From assembly GCA_005880345.1 (NCBI GenBank), contig VBGE01000181.1, positions 1 through 5,282 of the forward strand: a stretch of 5,282 nt of DNA, in the 5' to 3' direction. Shown here in pieces: positions 1-5,282 of the stretch (the stretch's first letter is position 1; every line of letters begins with the position of its first letter). The notes beneath the pieces were generated by a model, which saw nothing but the letters and a program-made list of their open reading frames with translations, did not search any database and was not told where the DNA came from. The stretch comes from Chloroflexota bacterium. Lineage in GTDB: Bacteria; Chloroflexota; Dormibacteria; Dormibacterales; Dormibacteraceae. A program made the position numbers and the translations under genes.

Positions 1-124
1 TGCCGACGTGCGCGAAGTTCCACACCGTCGGACCGCACGTGTACATGCGCACGCGCCCGGGCTCGAGCGGCTCGAAGACCTCTTTCGCGCCCGTCAGCGT
101 GTTGTGCAGCCGCAGTGTCTTCAC
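1..124 (-). CDS. cysS: Cysteinyl-tRNA synthetase, N-terminal fragment (cut by window edge)
   Basis: Cytoplasmic class I aminoacyl-tRNA synthetase that charges tRNA-Cys with cysteine. Only the first 41 codons are present; the rest lies beyond position 1. The fragment reads [20 protein letters not shown] and continues through [18 protein letters not shown]. This matches the family's start (LxLxNTLT, then a Cys in CGPTVY that binds zinc in known CysS enzymes, then the HIGH-like signature, here beginning HVG). The chosen start is GTG at 124–122, which overlaps the ispF stop as GTGA. An ideal Shine-Dalgarno string, GGAGGTGA (128–121), overlaps that GTG, so a CTG at 115–113 in the same frame is an alternative start. 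CysS as the last visible gene of a radA–ispD–ispF operon fits known gene order. The gene identity is very secure; the exact start is not. Confidence 0.93.
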   Translation of the reverse strand, partial: MKTLRLHNTLTGAKEVFEPLEPGRVRMYTCGPTVWNFAHVG

Positions 125-720
125 CTCCCCGCTCGACGGGAAGGTCGGCTTCCCTTCCCCGCTTGCCGGGGAGGCGGGCTTCCCTTCCCCGCTGGCCGGG
201 GAAGGTGGCCCGGCCGCGAAGCAGCCCGGCCGGATGGGGCCTCTCGATTCTGCATTTCCTCTTCCAGCATCGCCACCGCCTGCGCGGCAATCCCCGCCTC
301 CTGCCCCAGCGCCCCGATGCCCTCCGGCGACTTGCCCTTGACGTTCACGTTGTCCGTGCCGAGCCGCCGGGCCAGCTCCGCCGTCATCGCGGCCAGGTGC
401 GGCTGCAGGCGCGGCGCCTGCGCGATGACCGTGCAGTCGACGTTGACGACGCGAAACCCCGCCGCGCGCAAGGACTCCACCGCCGCGGCCAGCATCTCCA
501 GGCTGGACGCATCCTTGAACTTCGGGTCGCTCGCGGGAAAGTGCCGCCCGATGTCGCCCAGACCCGCCGCGCCCAACAGCGCGTCGATCACCGCGTGCGT
601 CAGCACGTCCGCGTCGGAATGTCCGTCGAGGCCCGCGCGATGCTCGATGACCACGCCACCCAGCACCAACCGCCTGCCGTCCACGAGCGGATGGACGTCG
701 TATCCGATGCCGACCCTCAC
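121..720 (-). CDS. ispF: 2-C-methyl-D-erythritol 2,4-cyclodiphosphate synthase with repeat-derived C-terminal tail
   Basis: MEP-pathway enzyme that cyclises CDP-methylerythritol 2-phosphate to 2-C-methyl-D-erythritol 2,4-cyclodiphosphate with release of CMP; in known structures it is a cytoplasmic homotrimer. The start is GTG at 720–718, overlapping the ispD stop as GTGA. The expected metal ligands Asp8, His10 (GYDVH) and His42 (SDADVLTH) are present, as is the GDIGxxFP motif around Asp56. The conserved C-terminal part ([12 protein letters not shown], then [10 protein letters not shown]) ends near residue 155, the normal family length. The protein then continues to residue 199 with a basic, Gly/Pro/Arg-rich tail. 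Residues 161–199 are encoded wholly by the repeat DNA at 124–240 and include a 10-residue periodic GKGSxPxRxA pattern. The tail is almost certainly not needed for catalysis. The TGA stop overlaps the cysS start. Confidence 0.95.
   Translation of the reverse strand: MRVGIGYDVHPLVDGRRLVLGGVVIEHRAGLDGHSDADVLTHAVIDALLGAAGLGDIGRHFPASDPKFKDASSLEMLAAAVESLRAAGFRVVNVDCTVIAQAPRLQPHLAAMTAELARRLGTDNVNVKGKSPEGIGALGQEAGIAAQAVAMLEEEMQNREAPSGRAASRPGHLPRPAGKGSPPPRQAGKGSRPSRRAGR
127..186 (+). repeat. Two 30-bp tandem units abutting the palindromic repeat
   Basis: The units at 127–156 and 157–186 match at 25 of 30 positions. Each begins CCCCGCT and ends GGCTTCCCTT. A third, partial unit starts at 187 and merges into the long palindromic element. 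Each unit repeats the CCCC–loop–GGG hairpin half of the element. Because the period is a multiple of three, the ispF frame stays open and gains 10 residues per unit. Confidence 0.85.
182..240 (+). repeat. Interspersed palindromic repeat, copy 1 (inside the ispF 3' end)
   Basis: This is the same 59-base element as at 3946–4004, with three mismatches (191, 194 and 223). Hairpin TTCCCC/GGGGAA (185–203) is followed by the long imperfect GC-rich inverted repeat (207–231). Read on the minus strand, it encodes ispF residues from Ala161 onward, and its edge at 240 coincides with the first base of codon 161. This places the element exactly at the end of the conserved IspF protein. Confidence 0.9.
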
Positions 721-1409
721 CGCCCTGCCGTCTCGTGCTCCCTGATCAGGGCTTCGACGACCTCGAGGTCTTCGGGAGTCGTGAGCTTGATGTTGGCCGG
801 CTCGCCGGGCACGACCGTCACGACGTGACCTGTCGCGGCGACGAGCTGTGCATCGTCGTCACCGACGAGCCCCGCATCAGCCGCCTCGCGATGCGCCCGC
901 GCGAGCAGCTCATACGCGAAACCCTGCGGCGTCTGCGCCAGCACCACGCGCGAGCGGTCGAGGCTCTCGACAAGCCGGTTGCCTTCAACGCGCTTGACCG
1001 CGTCACGTGGAGCGATGGCGGGGAACGCCGCCCCCGACTCCATGGCCGCGGCCAGCACCCGTCGAAACAAGGCCGCGGTGGCCAACGGCCGTGCGGCGTC
1101 GTGGACGAGCACGAAATCGCACCCGCCCAAGGCGGCGAGTCCGGCGCGTACCGACGCCTGCCGGCTCTCGCCGCCCGGCTTCACGAGCACCGGCTTGCGC
1201 GGCTGCAGGGTCCGGACTTCCTGTTCGGCCGTCTCGAGCCGGCCGGGCGGTCCCACGACGACGATCCTGTCGATCTCGTCCAGCGCCAGCAGCAGCTCGA
1301 GCACCCGCGCCAGTGTGGTGCGTCCGTTCAGGCGCACCAGGGCCTTGCTCCCGCGACCGAGCCTTGAACCGGTCCCCGCCGCGGCGACGATCGCGCCGAC
1401 GCTAGGCAT
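717..1409 (-). CDS. ispD: 2-C-methyl-D-erythritol 4-phosphate cytidylyltransferase
   Basis: MEP-pathway enzyme that transfers CMP from CTP to methylerythritol 4-phosphate; cytoplasmic, with a nucleotidyltransferase (Rossmann-like) fold. The ATG at 1409–1407 gives 230 residues, the usual size. The nucleotide-binding loop [10 protein letters not shown] is at residues 9–18, with the expected Arg16 and Lys22. Further family motifs are GGESRQASV (79–87), VHDAARP (102–108), QTPQGF (159–164), DDA (185–187) and [10 protein letters not shown] (206–215), whose Lys208 matches the conserved substrate-binding lysine. The frame is open for 15 more codons upstream, but that part has no family match and lies inside the TRAM gene. 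The start overlaps the end of the PIN/TRAM gene by 8 bases, and the stop overlaps the ispF GTG. No strong Shine-Dalgarno is seen (only GAAGAAG about 7 bases upstream), so coupled translation is likely. Confidence 0.95.
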   Translation of the reverse strand: MPSVGAIVAAAGTGSRLGRGSKALVRLNGRTTLARVLELLLALDEIDRIVVVGPPGRLETAEQEVRTLQPRKPVLVKPGGESRQASVRAGLAALGGCDFVLVHDAARPLATAALFRRVLAAAMESGAAFPAIAPRDAVKRVEGNRLVESLDRSRVVLAQTPQGFAYELLARAHREAADAGLVGDDDAQLVAATGHVVTVVPGEPANIKLTTPEDLEVVEALIREHETAGR

Positions 1410-2392
1410 CTGGCCGCTTCTTCGCGCCCGACCCGTTGGCCGGCCTGCGCCCATCCGCCGCCGGCTCGGCGAATATCATCCGGCCGGCCGAGGTCTGGAT
1501 CACCGAGGTCACCACCGCGGTGATGGTCTGGTTGAGCAGCCGGCGGCCGTTCTGCACGACCACCATGGTCCCGTCGTCCAGGCTGCCGACGCCCTGGCCA
1601 GGCTCCTTGCCCTCGCGCGCGACCGTGACGACGATCTCCTCGCCGGGGATGGCCACCGGACGCATCGCCTGCGCCAGCTCGTTGAGGTTCAGCACCGCGA
1701 CGCCTTCCAACCGCGCGATGCGGTTGAGGTTGAAGTCGTTGGTCATGATGGCCCACCCCTTGCGCTTGGAGCACGTCGAGCCCGCGCCGGCCGCGCCGGC
1801 GCCGTGTCGCGTCGGCCGAGTCGGCCACCATCTGCAGCTCGCGCAAAACAGAGCTCAGGATGACGAGCGGCATGTCGAGGAAACCCGTCTTGGCGATGTC
1901 GAGGATGCGGCCGTCGATGATGACCGAGGTGTCGAGCAGCACGGCCGGCAGCCGGTTGGTGTCAGCCTCGTGCGACCCCGCGCCAAAGAACAGCGCGGCG
2001 ATCTCGGCACGCCGGGTCAGGCCGACCGAGGCGCCCTGCGCCGCCAGCAGCAGCGCGAGCACGAAGGAAAGACCATAGCCATAGGGCAGGTCGCGCACGA
2101 AGACGCCGATCAGAACAGCGATGACAAGACCAACCGTCATGCCGAGAAGTCCACTCAGCAGGTCGGGCAACGGAGTGCTCGTCAGCCGGAAGTTGATCCG
2201 CCGCCATCCACCGAGCACGTAAGGCGTGCCCAGATAGGCAAAGATCAATCCTTCCAGGGTCGTCAGCCCGATGATCGCCCAGCCCGGGTGCGCGTTGCTG
2301 TTGGCCCGAACCATGAAATAACCGAGCAGAAAACCACCGACCACTCCGAGCCCCGTCCCGAAGAATCGGGCCAGATACTCGGACCGCGTCAC
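1402..2392 (-). pseudogene. PIN/TRAM-domain membrane protein (YacL family), broken by an internal out-of-frame deletion
   Basis: The family has four membrane segments followed by a PIN nuclease-like domain and a TRAM RNA-binding domain; its role is poorly defined. The frame starts at GTG 2392. Membrane segments lie near residues 11–28, 37–56, 83–100 and 106–121. The PIN domain then begins with LLDTSVIIDGRI (Asp154) and LRELQ (Glu185). Family sequence is good up to GRRGLDVLQ (residue 209, codon at 1768–1766). From about 1767 the match resumes in a different frame as KRKGWAIMTNDFNLN, followed by a complete TRAM domain (GEEIVVTV, GQGVGSLDDGTMVVV, TSVIQTSAGRMIFA) to TAG at 1404–1402. About 30 residues, including the third conserved PIN Asp (the VDxKL region), are absent. 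As read, the 5' frame runs past the junction to a stop at 1328–1330, inside ispD. The flanks are otherwise undecayed, so the lesion is either recent or an assembly error. Confidence 0.88.
1765..1771 (-). other. Frame-change and deletion junction in the PIN/TRAM gene
   Basis: On the minus strand, codons CTC CAA (1771–1766) end the recognisable upstream frame. AAG CGC AAG (1767–1759) opens the recognisable downstream frame, one base out of register. The conserved block that normally lies between GRRGLDVL and the TNDFNLN motif is missing. If this is a simple deletion, its length must be 3n+2 bases, about 95–100 by comparison with remembered family members. No insertion or duplicated sequence is visible at the junction. 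Confidence 0.75.
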
Positions 2393-2405
2393 GGTTACCT
2401 CCTCA
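2393..2405 (-). promoter_or_regulatory. Strong ribosome-binding site fused to the radA stop codon
   Basis: On the minus strand the radA stop TGA (2405–2403) is directly followed by GGAGG (2402–2398), then five bases (TAACC), then the GTG start of the PIN/TRAM gene at 2392. This near-perfect Shine-Dalgarno fixes that GTG as the real start. Its contact with the stop codon suggests that ribosomes finishing radA re-initiate on the next gene. Confidence 0.85.
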
Positions 2406-3809
2406 AGAGACCGAGAACCCGGCCTCCTTTATCAATCCGCCGGACTTGATGGAAATAGAAAATGCGGCGGAGACTGCCTCCGCCACGGTCCTGACCTCGA
2501 CCACGTCGAGGCCGGATGGCCGTCCGGCTTTGGAGCCGGCCGGAATCAATGCGCGCGTCAGCCCATGCCGCGCCGCCTCCTGGAGGCGGCGTTCGAGCTG
2601 GCCGACGCGACGCACCTCGCCCGACAATCCCAGCTCTCCGATCGCGACCAGGCCGTCCGGCATTGGCCTGTTCCGTTCGTTGCTGACGATCGACAGGGCG
2701 AGACCGAGATCGGCGGCAGGCTCCGTGATGCGGATGCCTCCCGCCACGCTGACGAAAACGTCCGACTTGGCGAACGAGATGTTGCTCAGGCGCTTCTCGA
2801 GCACCGCGAGGATCATGTGCAGCCGGTTGACGTCGATGCCGTTGGCGAGCCGGCGCACCATCGCGTTTTCGGTGTGGTTGACCAGGCTCTGCACCTCGAC
2901 CAGCAGCGGACGTGTGCCTTCCAGGGCAGCGACGATGACCGTCCCCGGCGCCGAGGGCACGGCGCTCGCGAGCAGCGCGGCCGAGGGGTCCGCGACCTCC
3001 TCCAGGCCTGCCTCGCCCATGGCGAAGACCCCGATCTCCTCGGCCGAGCCGAAGCGGTTCTTGGTGGCGCGCAGGATGCGCAGCTCCTGCCGGCGGTCAC
3101 CTTCGAGGTACAGCACGGTGTCAACGATATGCTCCAGGACCCTGGGTCCGGCGATCGAACCGTCCTTGGTCACGTGGCCGACCAGGAACACAGGCACTCC
3201 GATCTCCTTGGCCAGCCGCATCAGCCGTGCGGCCGACTCCCGGACCTGGGTGACGCTGCCGGCGCTCCCCTCGAACCCGGCGTCGGTCACGGTCTGGATC
3301 GAATCCACGATCGCCAGGGTGGGCATGGCCGCCTGGATCGCCTCGCAGATCGCGTCCAGGTCGTTTTCGGGCAGGAGGAGGATGCCTGCGTGGAGGGCGG
3401 AAAGCCGCTCAGCCCGCATCCGCACCTGCTGGACGGACTCCTCGCCCGACACGTACAGCACCTTGCCCTGCCGGGCGACCTGGGCCGCCGCGTGCATCAG
3501 CAGCGTCGACTTGCCGACGCCGGGCTCGCCGCCGATCAGGACCAGGCTTCCGGCCACGATGCCCCCGCCCAGGACCCGGTTCAGCTCGCCCCAGGCCAGG
3601 CGCAGGCGCGGAGCGTCCTCCGCCGCGACCTCGGTCAGCGGTCGCGGCTTCGCTCTCTCCAGAGTCCTCGGCCGCGAATCCTTCGCCGCCTTGCGGACCT
3701 GGAACTCCTGCAGCGTGTTCCAGGCCTGGCAGTGCGGGCACTGGCCGGCCCAGCGAACGCTTTCGCCGCCGCAATCCGTGCAGACAAAGGTGGTGGTCGA
3801 TCTGGGCAT
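2403..3809 (-). CDS. radA: DNA repair and recombination protein RadA (Sms)
   Basis: RecA-like ATPase/helicase that drives branch migration of recombination intermediates. The ATG at 3809–3807 gives 468 residues, close to the usual length of about 455–460. Domains in order: an N-terminal zinc finger with Cys10, Cys13, Cys24 and Cys27 (CTDCG and CPHC); a Walker A loop, GGEPGVGKS, at 93–101; the RadA region SGEES (121–125); Walker B ending at Asp169 (LAIVDSIQT); the family-specific KNRFG motif at 250–254; and a C-terminal Lon-protease-like domain (AGGIRITEPAADLGLALSI onward). The frame extends to a GTG at 3881, but those 24 codons precede the conserved zinc finger and are unlike the family. It is the first gene of the minus-strand operon, so the promoter should lie in 3810–3950. 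It is intact, with no missing key residue. Confidence 0.97.
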   Translation of the reverse strand: MPRSTTTFVCTDCGGESVRWAGQCPHCQAWNTLQEFQVRKAAKDSRPRTLERAKPRPLTEVAAEDAPRLRLAWGELNRVLGGGIVAGSLVLIGGEPGVGKSTLLMHAAAQVARQGKVLYVSGEESVQQVRMRAERLSALHAGILLLPENDLDAICEAIQAAMPTLAIVDSIQTVTDAGFEGSAGSVTQVRESAARLMRLAKEIGVPVFLVGHVTKDGSIAGPRVLEHIVDTVLYLEGDRRQELRILRATKNRFGSAEEIGVFAMGEAGLEEVADPSAALLASAVPSAPGTVIVAALEGTRPLLVEVQSLVNHTENAMVRRLANGIDVNRLHMILAVLEKRLSNISFAKSDVFVSVAGGIRITEPAADLGLALSIVSNERNRPMPDGLVAIGELGLSGEVRRVGQLERRLQEAARHGLTRALIPAGSKAGRPSGLDVVEVRTVAEAVSAAFSISIKSGGLIKEAGFSVS

Positions 3810-4018
3810 GGAGAGACTGTGGACCCCATGATCGTGTTTTTCAACCCAGGCTGTTAAGGACGCGCCCGTACCTTTTTCCACAGCCCCGGCGTTTCATCTG
3901 GTGAGCGTCAAGACGCCGCCCTGACTACCCCCGGGGCGGCGCCAACCCTTCCCCACTCGCCGGGGAAGGTGGCCCGGCCGCGAAGCGGCCCGGCCGGATG
4001 GGGCGGTGCGACATACCT
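3810..4018. promoter_or_regulatory. Divergent intergenic region between radA and the dehydratase gene
   Basis: These 209 bases separate the divergent starts and should hold promoters for both the radA operon and the plus-strand gene. The part nearest radA (about 3830–3900) is the most AT-rich stretch here. A TTGACG box occurs on the minus strand (3911–3906), and an imperfect TTAACA box lies further downstream, but neither has a convincing -10 partner. An 8-bp inverted repeat (CGCCGCCC at 3914–3921, GGGCGGCG at 3934–3941) sits beside the palindromic repeat that starts at 3946. No firm promoter can be assigned. Confidence 0.45.
3946..4004 (+). repeat. Interspersed palindromic repeat, copy 2
   Basis: This 59-base element matches 182–240 at 56 of 59 positions, in the same orientation; the differences are at 3955, 3958 and 3987. 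It contains a short hairpin, TTCCCC with GGGGAA around a 7-base loop (3949–3967). A long inverted repeat follows, GGCCCGGCCGC, GAA loop, GCGGCCCGGCC (3971–3995), with one mismatch. It ends in GGATGGGGC. It lies just upstream of the dehydratase gene, and its last bases contain an ATG (3998–4000) in frame with that gene. Confidence 0.9.
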
Positions 4019-4984
4019 ATGCTGCCCATCGTGGACGCTGTGATCTCCGTCGACCGCATCGAGGAAGCCGCGGGCCTGATCGACCCGGTCTTCCTTCACT
4101 CGCCGCAGTTCGACTGCGCGCCACTGAGCGACCGCCTCGGCGTGGAGACAATCCTCAAGGTCGAAACGGTCAATCCCATCCGCAGCTTCAAGGGCCGCGG
4201 CGCCGATTACCTCCTCCACCGACTCACCGCTGACAAAGATCAGCGACGCATCGTCTGCGCGTCCGCAGGCAACTTCGGCCAGGGCATGGCCTACGCATGC
4301 CGCAGCCGTGGCCGGAAGATCACCGTCTTCGCGGCGCGCAATGCCAACTCATTGAAGGTCGAGCGAATGCGCACCCTCGGGGCGCACATCGAGCTCACCG
4401 GCGATGACTTCGACGAGGCCAAGGACGCCGCCAGAGAGCACGCGCGAAAGAACGGCGACCTCTACATCGAAGACGGCCGCATCGGCGCGATCGCCGAGGG
4501 CGCGGGCACCATCGCGCGAGAGCTGACCGAGGCGAAAGAACCGCTCGACGCCGTCTTCGTCCCGCTCGGCAACGGCTCGCTGGTCAACGGCATCGGCACG
4601 TGGCTCAAGCGCCACTCGCCGCAAACGAAAATCATCGCCGTGTGCGCGCAGGACTCGCCGTCGATGGCGATCTCATTCGAGAAGGGCGAGCCGGCCGTCG
4701 CACCCAGCACGAGCATCGCCGACGGCATCGCCGTCCGGGTGCCCATACAGGAAGCGGTCGCAGCGATGCAGCACACCGTCGACGAGGTGATGCTCGTGCC
4801 AGATGACGAGATGCTCGCGTGGATGCGTCATCTGCACACCGATGCCGGCCTGGTCATCGAACCGGCAGGCGCGGCGGGCATCGCGGCGATCGCGCAAAGC
4901 CGTGGCCACCACAAGTTCGCACGGGTCGGCGCCATCCTCACCGGCGGCAACCTGACGCAGAAACAGATGGAAGAGTGGCTTTAG
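4019..4984 (+). CDS. PLP-dependent threonine/serine dehydratase-like enzyme (fold type II)
   Basis: Likely a cytoplasmic PLP enzyme that deaminates threonine or serine, or a related ammonia-lyase or racemase. The ATG at 4019 gives 321 residues, the length of single-domain catabolic dehydratases; there is no C-terminal ACT-type regulatory domain. The PLP lysine is Lys58 in SFKGRGA, followed by the SAGNFGQG loop (82–89) that contacts the cofactor carboxylate. The phosphate loop reads GNGSLVNG (184–191) where the family usually has GGGGL. Near the C-terminus are EPAGAAG and LTGGN, the latter supplying the Thr/Ser that faces the PLP ring nitrogen. The frame also opens at ATG 3998, inside the palindromic repeat, giving seven extra codons. 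Neither start has a clear Shine-Dalgarno; 4019 is preferred because the extra codons come partly from the repeat. The exact substrate cannot be told from sequence. Confidence 0.88.
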   Translation: MLPIVDAVISVDRIEEAAGLIDPVFLHSPQFDCAPLSDRLGVETILKVETVNPIRSFKGRGADYLLHRLTADKDQRRIVCASAGNFGQGMAYACRSRGRKITVFAARNANSLKVERMRTLGAHIELTGDDFDEAKDAAREHARKNGDLYIEDGRIGAIAEGAGTIARELTEAKEPLDAVFVPLGNGSLVNGIGTWLKRHSPQTKIIAVCAQDSPSMAISFEKGEPAVAPSTSIADGIAVRVPIQEAVAAMQHTVDEVMLVPDDEMLAWMRHLHTDAGLVIEPAGAAGIAAIAQSRGHHKFARVGAILTGGNLTQKQMEEWL

Positions 4985-5282
4985 TGAGGCGCTGAGCCGA
5001 CCGGCACGCCCGCACCGCGTTCGAGGTCGGCGAGGTAATCGAGCGCCGCGAGCGGACCGTGCTGCGTGTACACGTCCGGCGCCGCCCTGTACAGGTTGCC
5101 CTGCACCTGCCCCGCGAGCTGCGCGCGCAGCGGCAGCGGCAGCTCCGGCCGCCTCCGCGCGTAGGACGCGATGAAGCGCCGCAGGTCGGGGTCGAGCCTG
5201 CGGAGGTAGACCTCGGTCGGGGTCGCGGGCGCGAACGCGGGTGGCGGCGCGTACTGAGCGGGAGTGCCGGGCGCGGGAGGAC
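4981..5282 (-). CDS. C-terminal part of an unrecognised protein (cut by window edge)
   Basis: An open minus-strand frame enters at the window edge and ends at TAA (4983–4981), giving 99 visible residues. It starts with a Pro/Ala-rich linker (PPAPGTPAQYAPPPAFAPATP). A charged, probably helical segment follows (EVYLRRLDPDLRRFIASYAR and on to LDYLADLERG). The composition is protein-like and distinct from the arginine- and cysteine-heavy shadow frames around it. The spacing of the DPDLRRF…YARRRPEL…LRAQLAGQV segment loosely recalls C-terminal tails of bacterial membrane proteins such as RDD-family members, but I cannot confirm this. The gene converges on the dehydratase, and the two stop codons overlap. 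Confidence 0.7.
   Translation of the reverse strand, partial: PPAPGTPAQYAPPPAFAPATPTEVYLRRLDPDLRRFIASYARRRPELPLPLRAQLAGQVQGNLYRAAPDVYTQHGPLAALDYLADLERGAGVPVGSAPH

Noticed and set aside
127..240. Tandem 30-bp units as a CRISPR array
   Set aside because: The units abut without unique spacers, are imperfect, and share the hairpin of the palindromic element. This is tandem duplication of part of that element.
8..828. Plus-strand open frames opposite ispF and ispD
   Set aside because: These are mirror frames of conserved genes and show no domain-like sequence. High GC content makes stop codons rare, so long spurious frames are expected.
1410..1454. Upstream extension of ispD to a start at 1454
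   Set aside because: The 15 extra codons lie inside the TRAM gene's coding end and have no counterpart in IspD proteins. The ATG at 1409 places the nucleotide-binding loop at the usual position.
2446..3857. Long plus-strand open frames opposite radA (461 and 430 codons)
   Set aside because: They are antisense to an intact, fully recognisable radA. Their products are low-complexity Arg/Ser/Ala or Asp/Gln/His-rich sequences typical of shadow frames in high-GC DNA.
3810..3881. Upstream extension of radA to a GTG at 3881 (24 extra codons)
   Set aside because: The extra residues precede the N-terminal zinc finger where the family normally begins within about 10 residues, and they show no family similarity. 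The ATG at 3809 is a better start, though its Shine-Dalgarno is weak.
3840..3911. Sigma-70-like promoter for radA (TTGACG or TTAACA boxes on the minus strand)
   Set aside because: No acceptable -10 hexamer occurs 16–18 bases downstream of either box, so these are not called as promoters.
3914..3941. 8-bp inverted repeat as a transcription terminator
   Set aside because: There is no U-rich tail on either strand and it lies between divergent starts, not after a gene. It could be an operator or a degenerate neighbour of the palindromic repeat, but nothing supports a specific role.

Overview
High-GC bacterial chromosomal DNA (roughly two thirds G+C by eye), tightly packed. The main feature is a leftward (minus-strand) operon in the order radA – PIN/TRAM membrane protein – ispD – ispF – cysS. 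The same order, with disA and a few other genes added, is known around radA/yacL/ispD/ispF/cysS in Bacillus, and related versions occur in other phyla. Here no disA separates radA from the yacL-like gene. The GC level, this gene order and the type of interspersed palindromic repeat would fit an Acidobacteriota-like soil bacterium. That taxonomic guess is inference and is weakly held.

Layout: 1–124 (minus) holds the first 41 codons of cysS, cut by the window edge. 121–720 (minus) is ispF, carrying an unusual 39-residue tail made entirely of repeat DNA. 717–1409 (minus) is ispD. 1402–2392 (minus) is a PIN/TRAM gene broken by an apparent internal, out-of-frame deletion near 1765–1771. 2403–3809 (minus) is an intact radA. 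Successive genes in this operon overlap or sit at most 10 bases apart, so translational coupling is likely throughout. A divergent intergenic region (3810–4018) follows. Next is a plus-strand PLP-dependent threonine/serine dehydratase-like gene (4019–4984). Its stop codon overlaps the stop codon of a convergent minus-strand gene, of which only the last 99 codons are visible (4981–5282).

The operon joins recombination/repair (RadA), isoprenoid precursor synthesis by the MEP pathway (IspD, IspF) and cysteine charging of tRNA (CysS). These are housekeeping functions linked by conserved order rather than by one pathway.

The most interesting signals are two near-identical copies (56 of 59 bases) of a palindromic repeat, at 182–240 and 3946–4004. 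One copy, with two extra 30-bp tandem units, has become the coding tail of ispF and runs to the cysS start. The other overlaps the upstream end of the dehydratase reading frame and supplies a possible ATG. The second notable signal is the lesion in the PIN/TRAM gene. I see no CRISPR array, insertion sequence, RNA gene or recognisable defence system.
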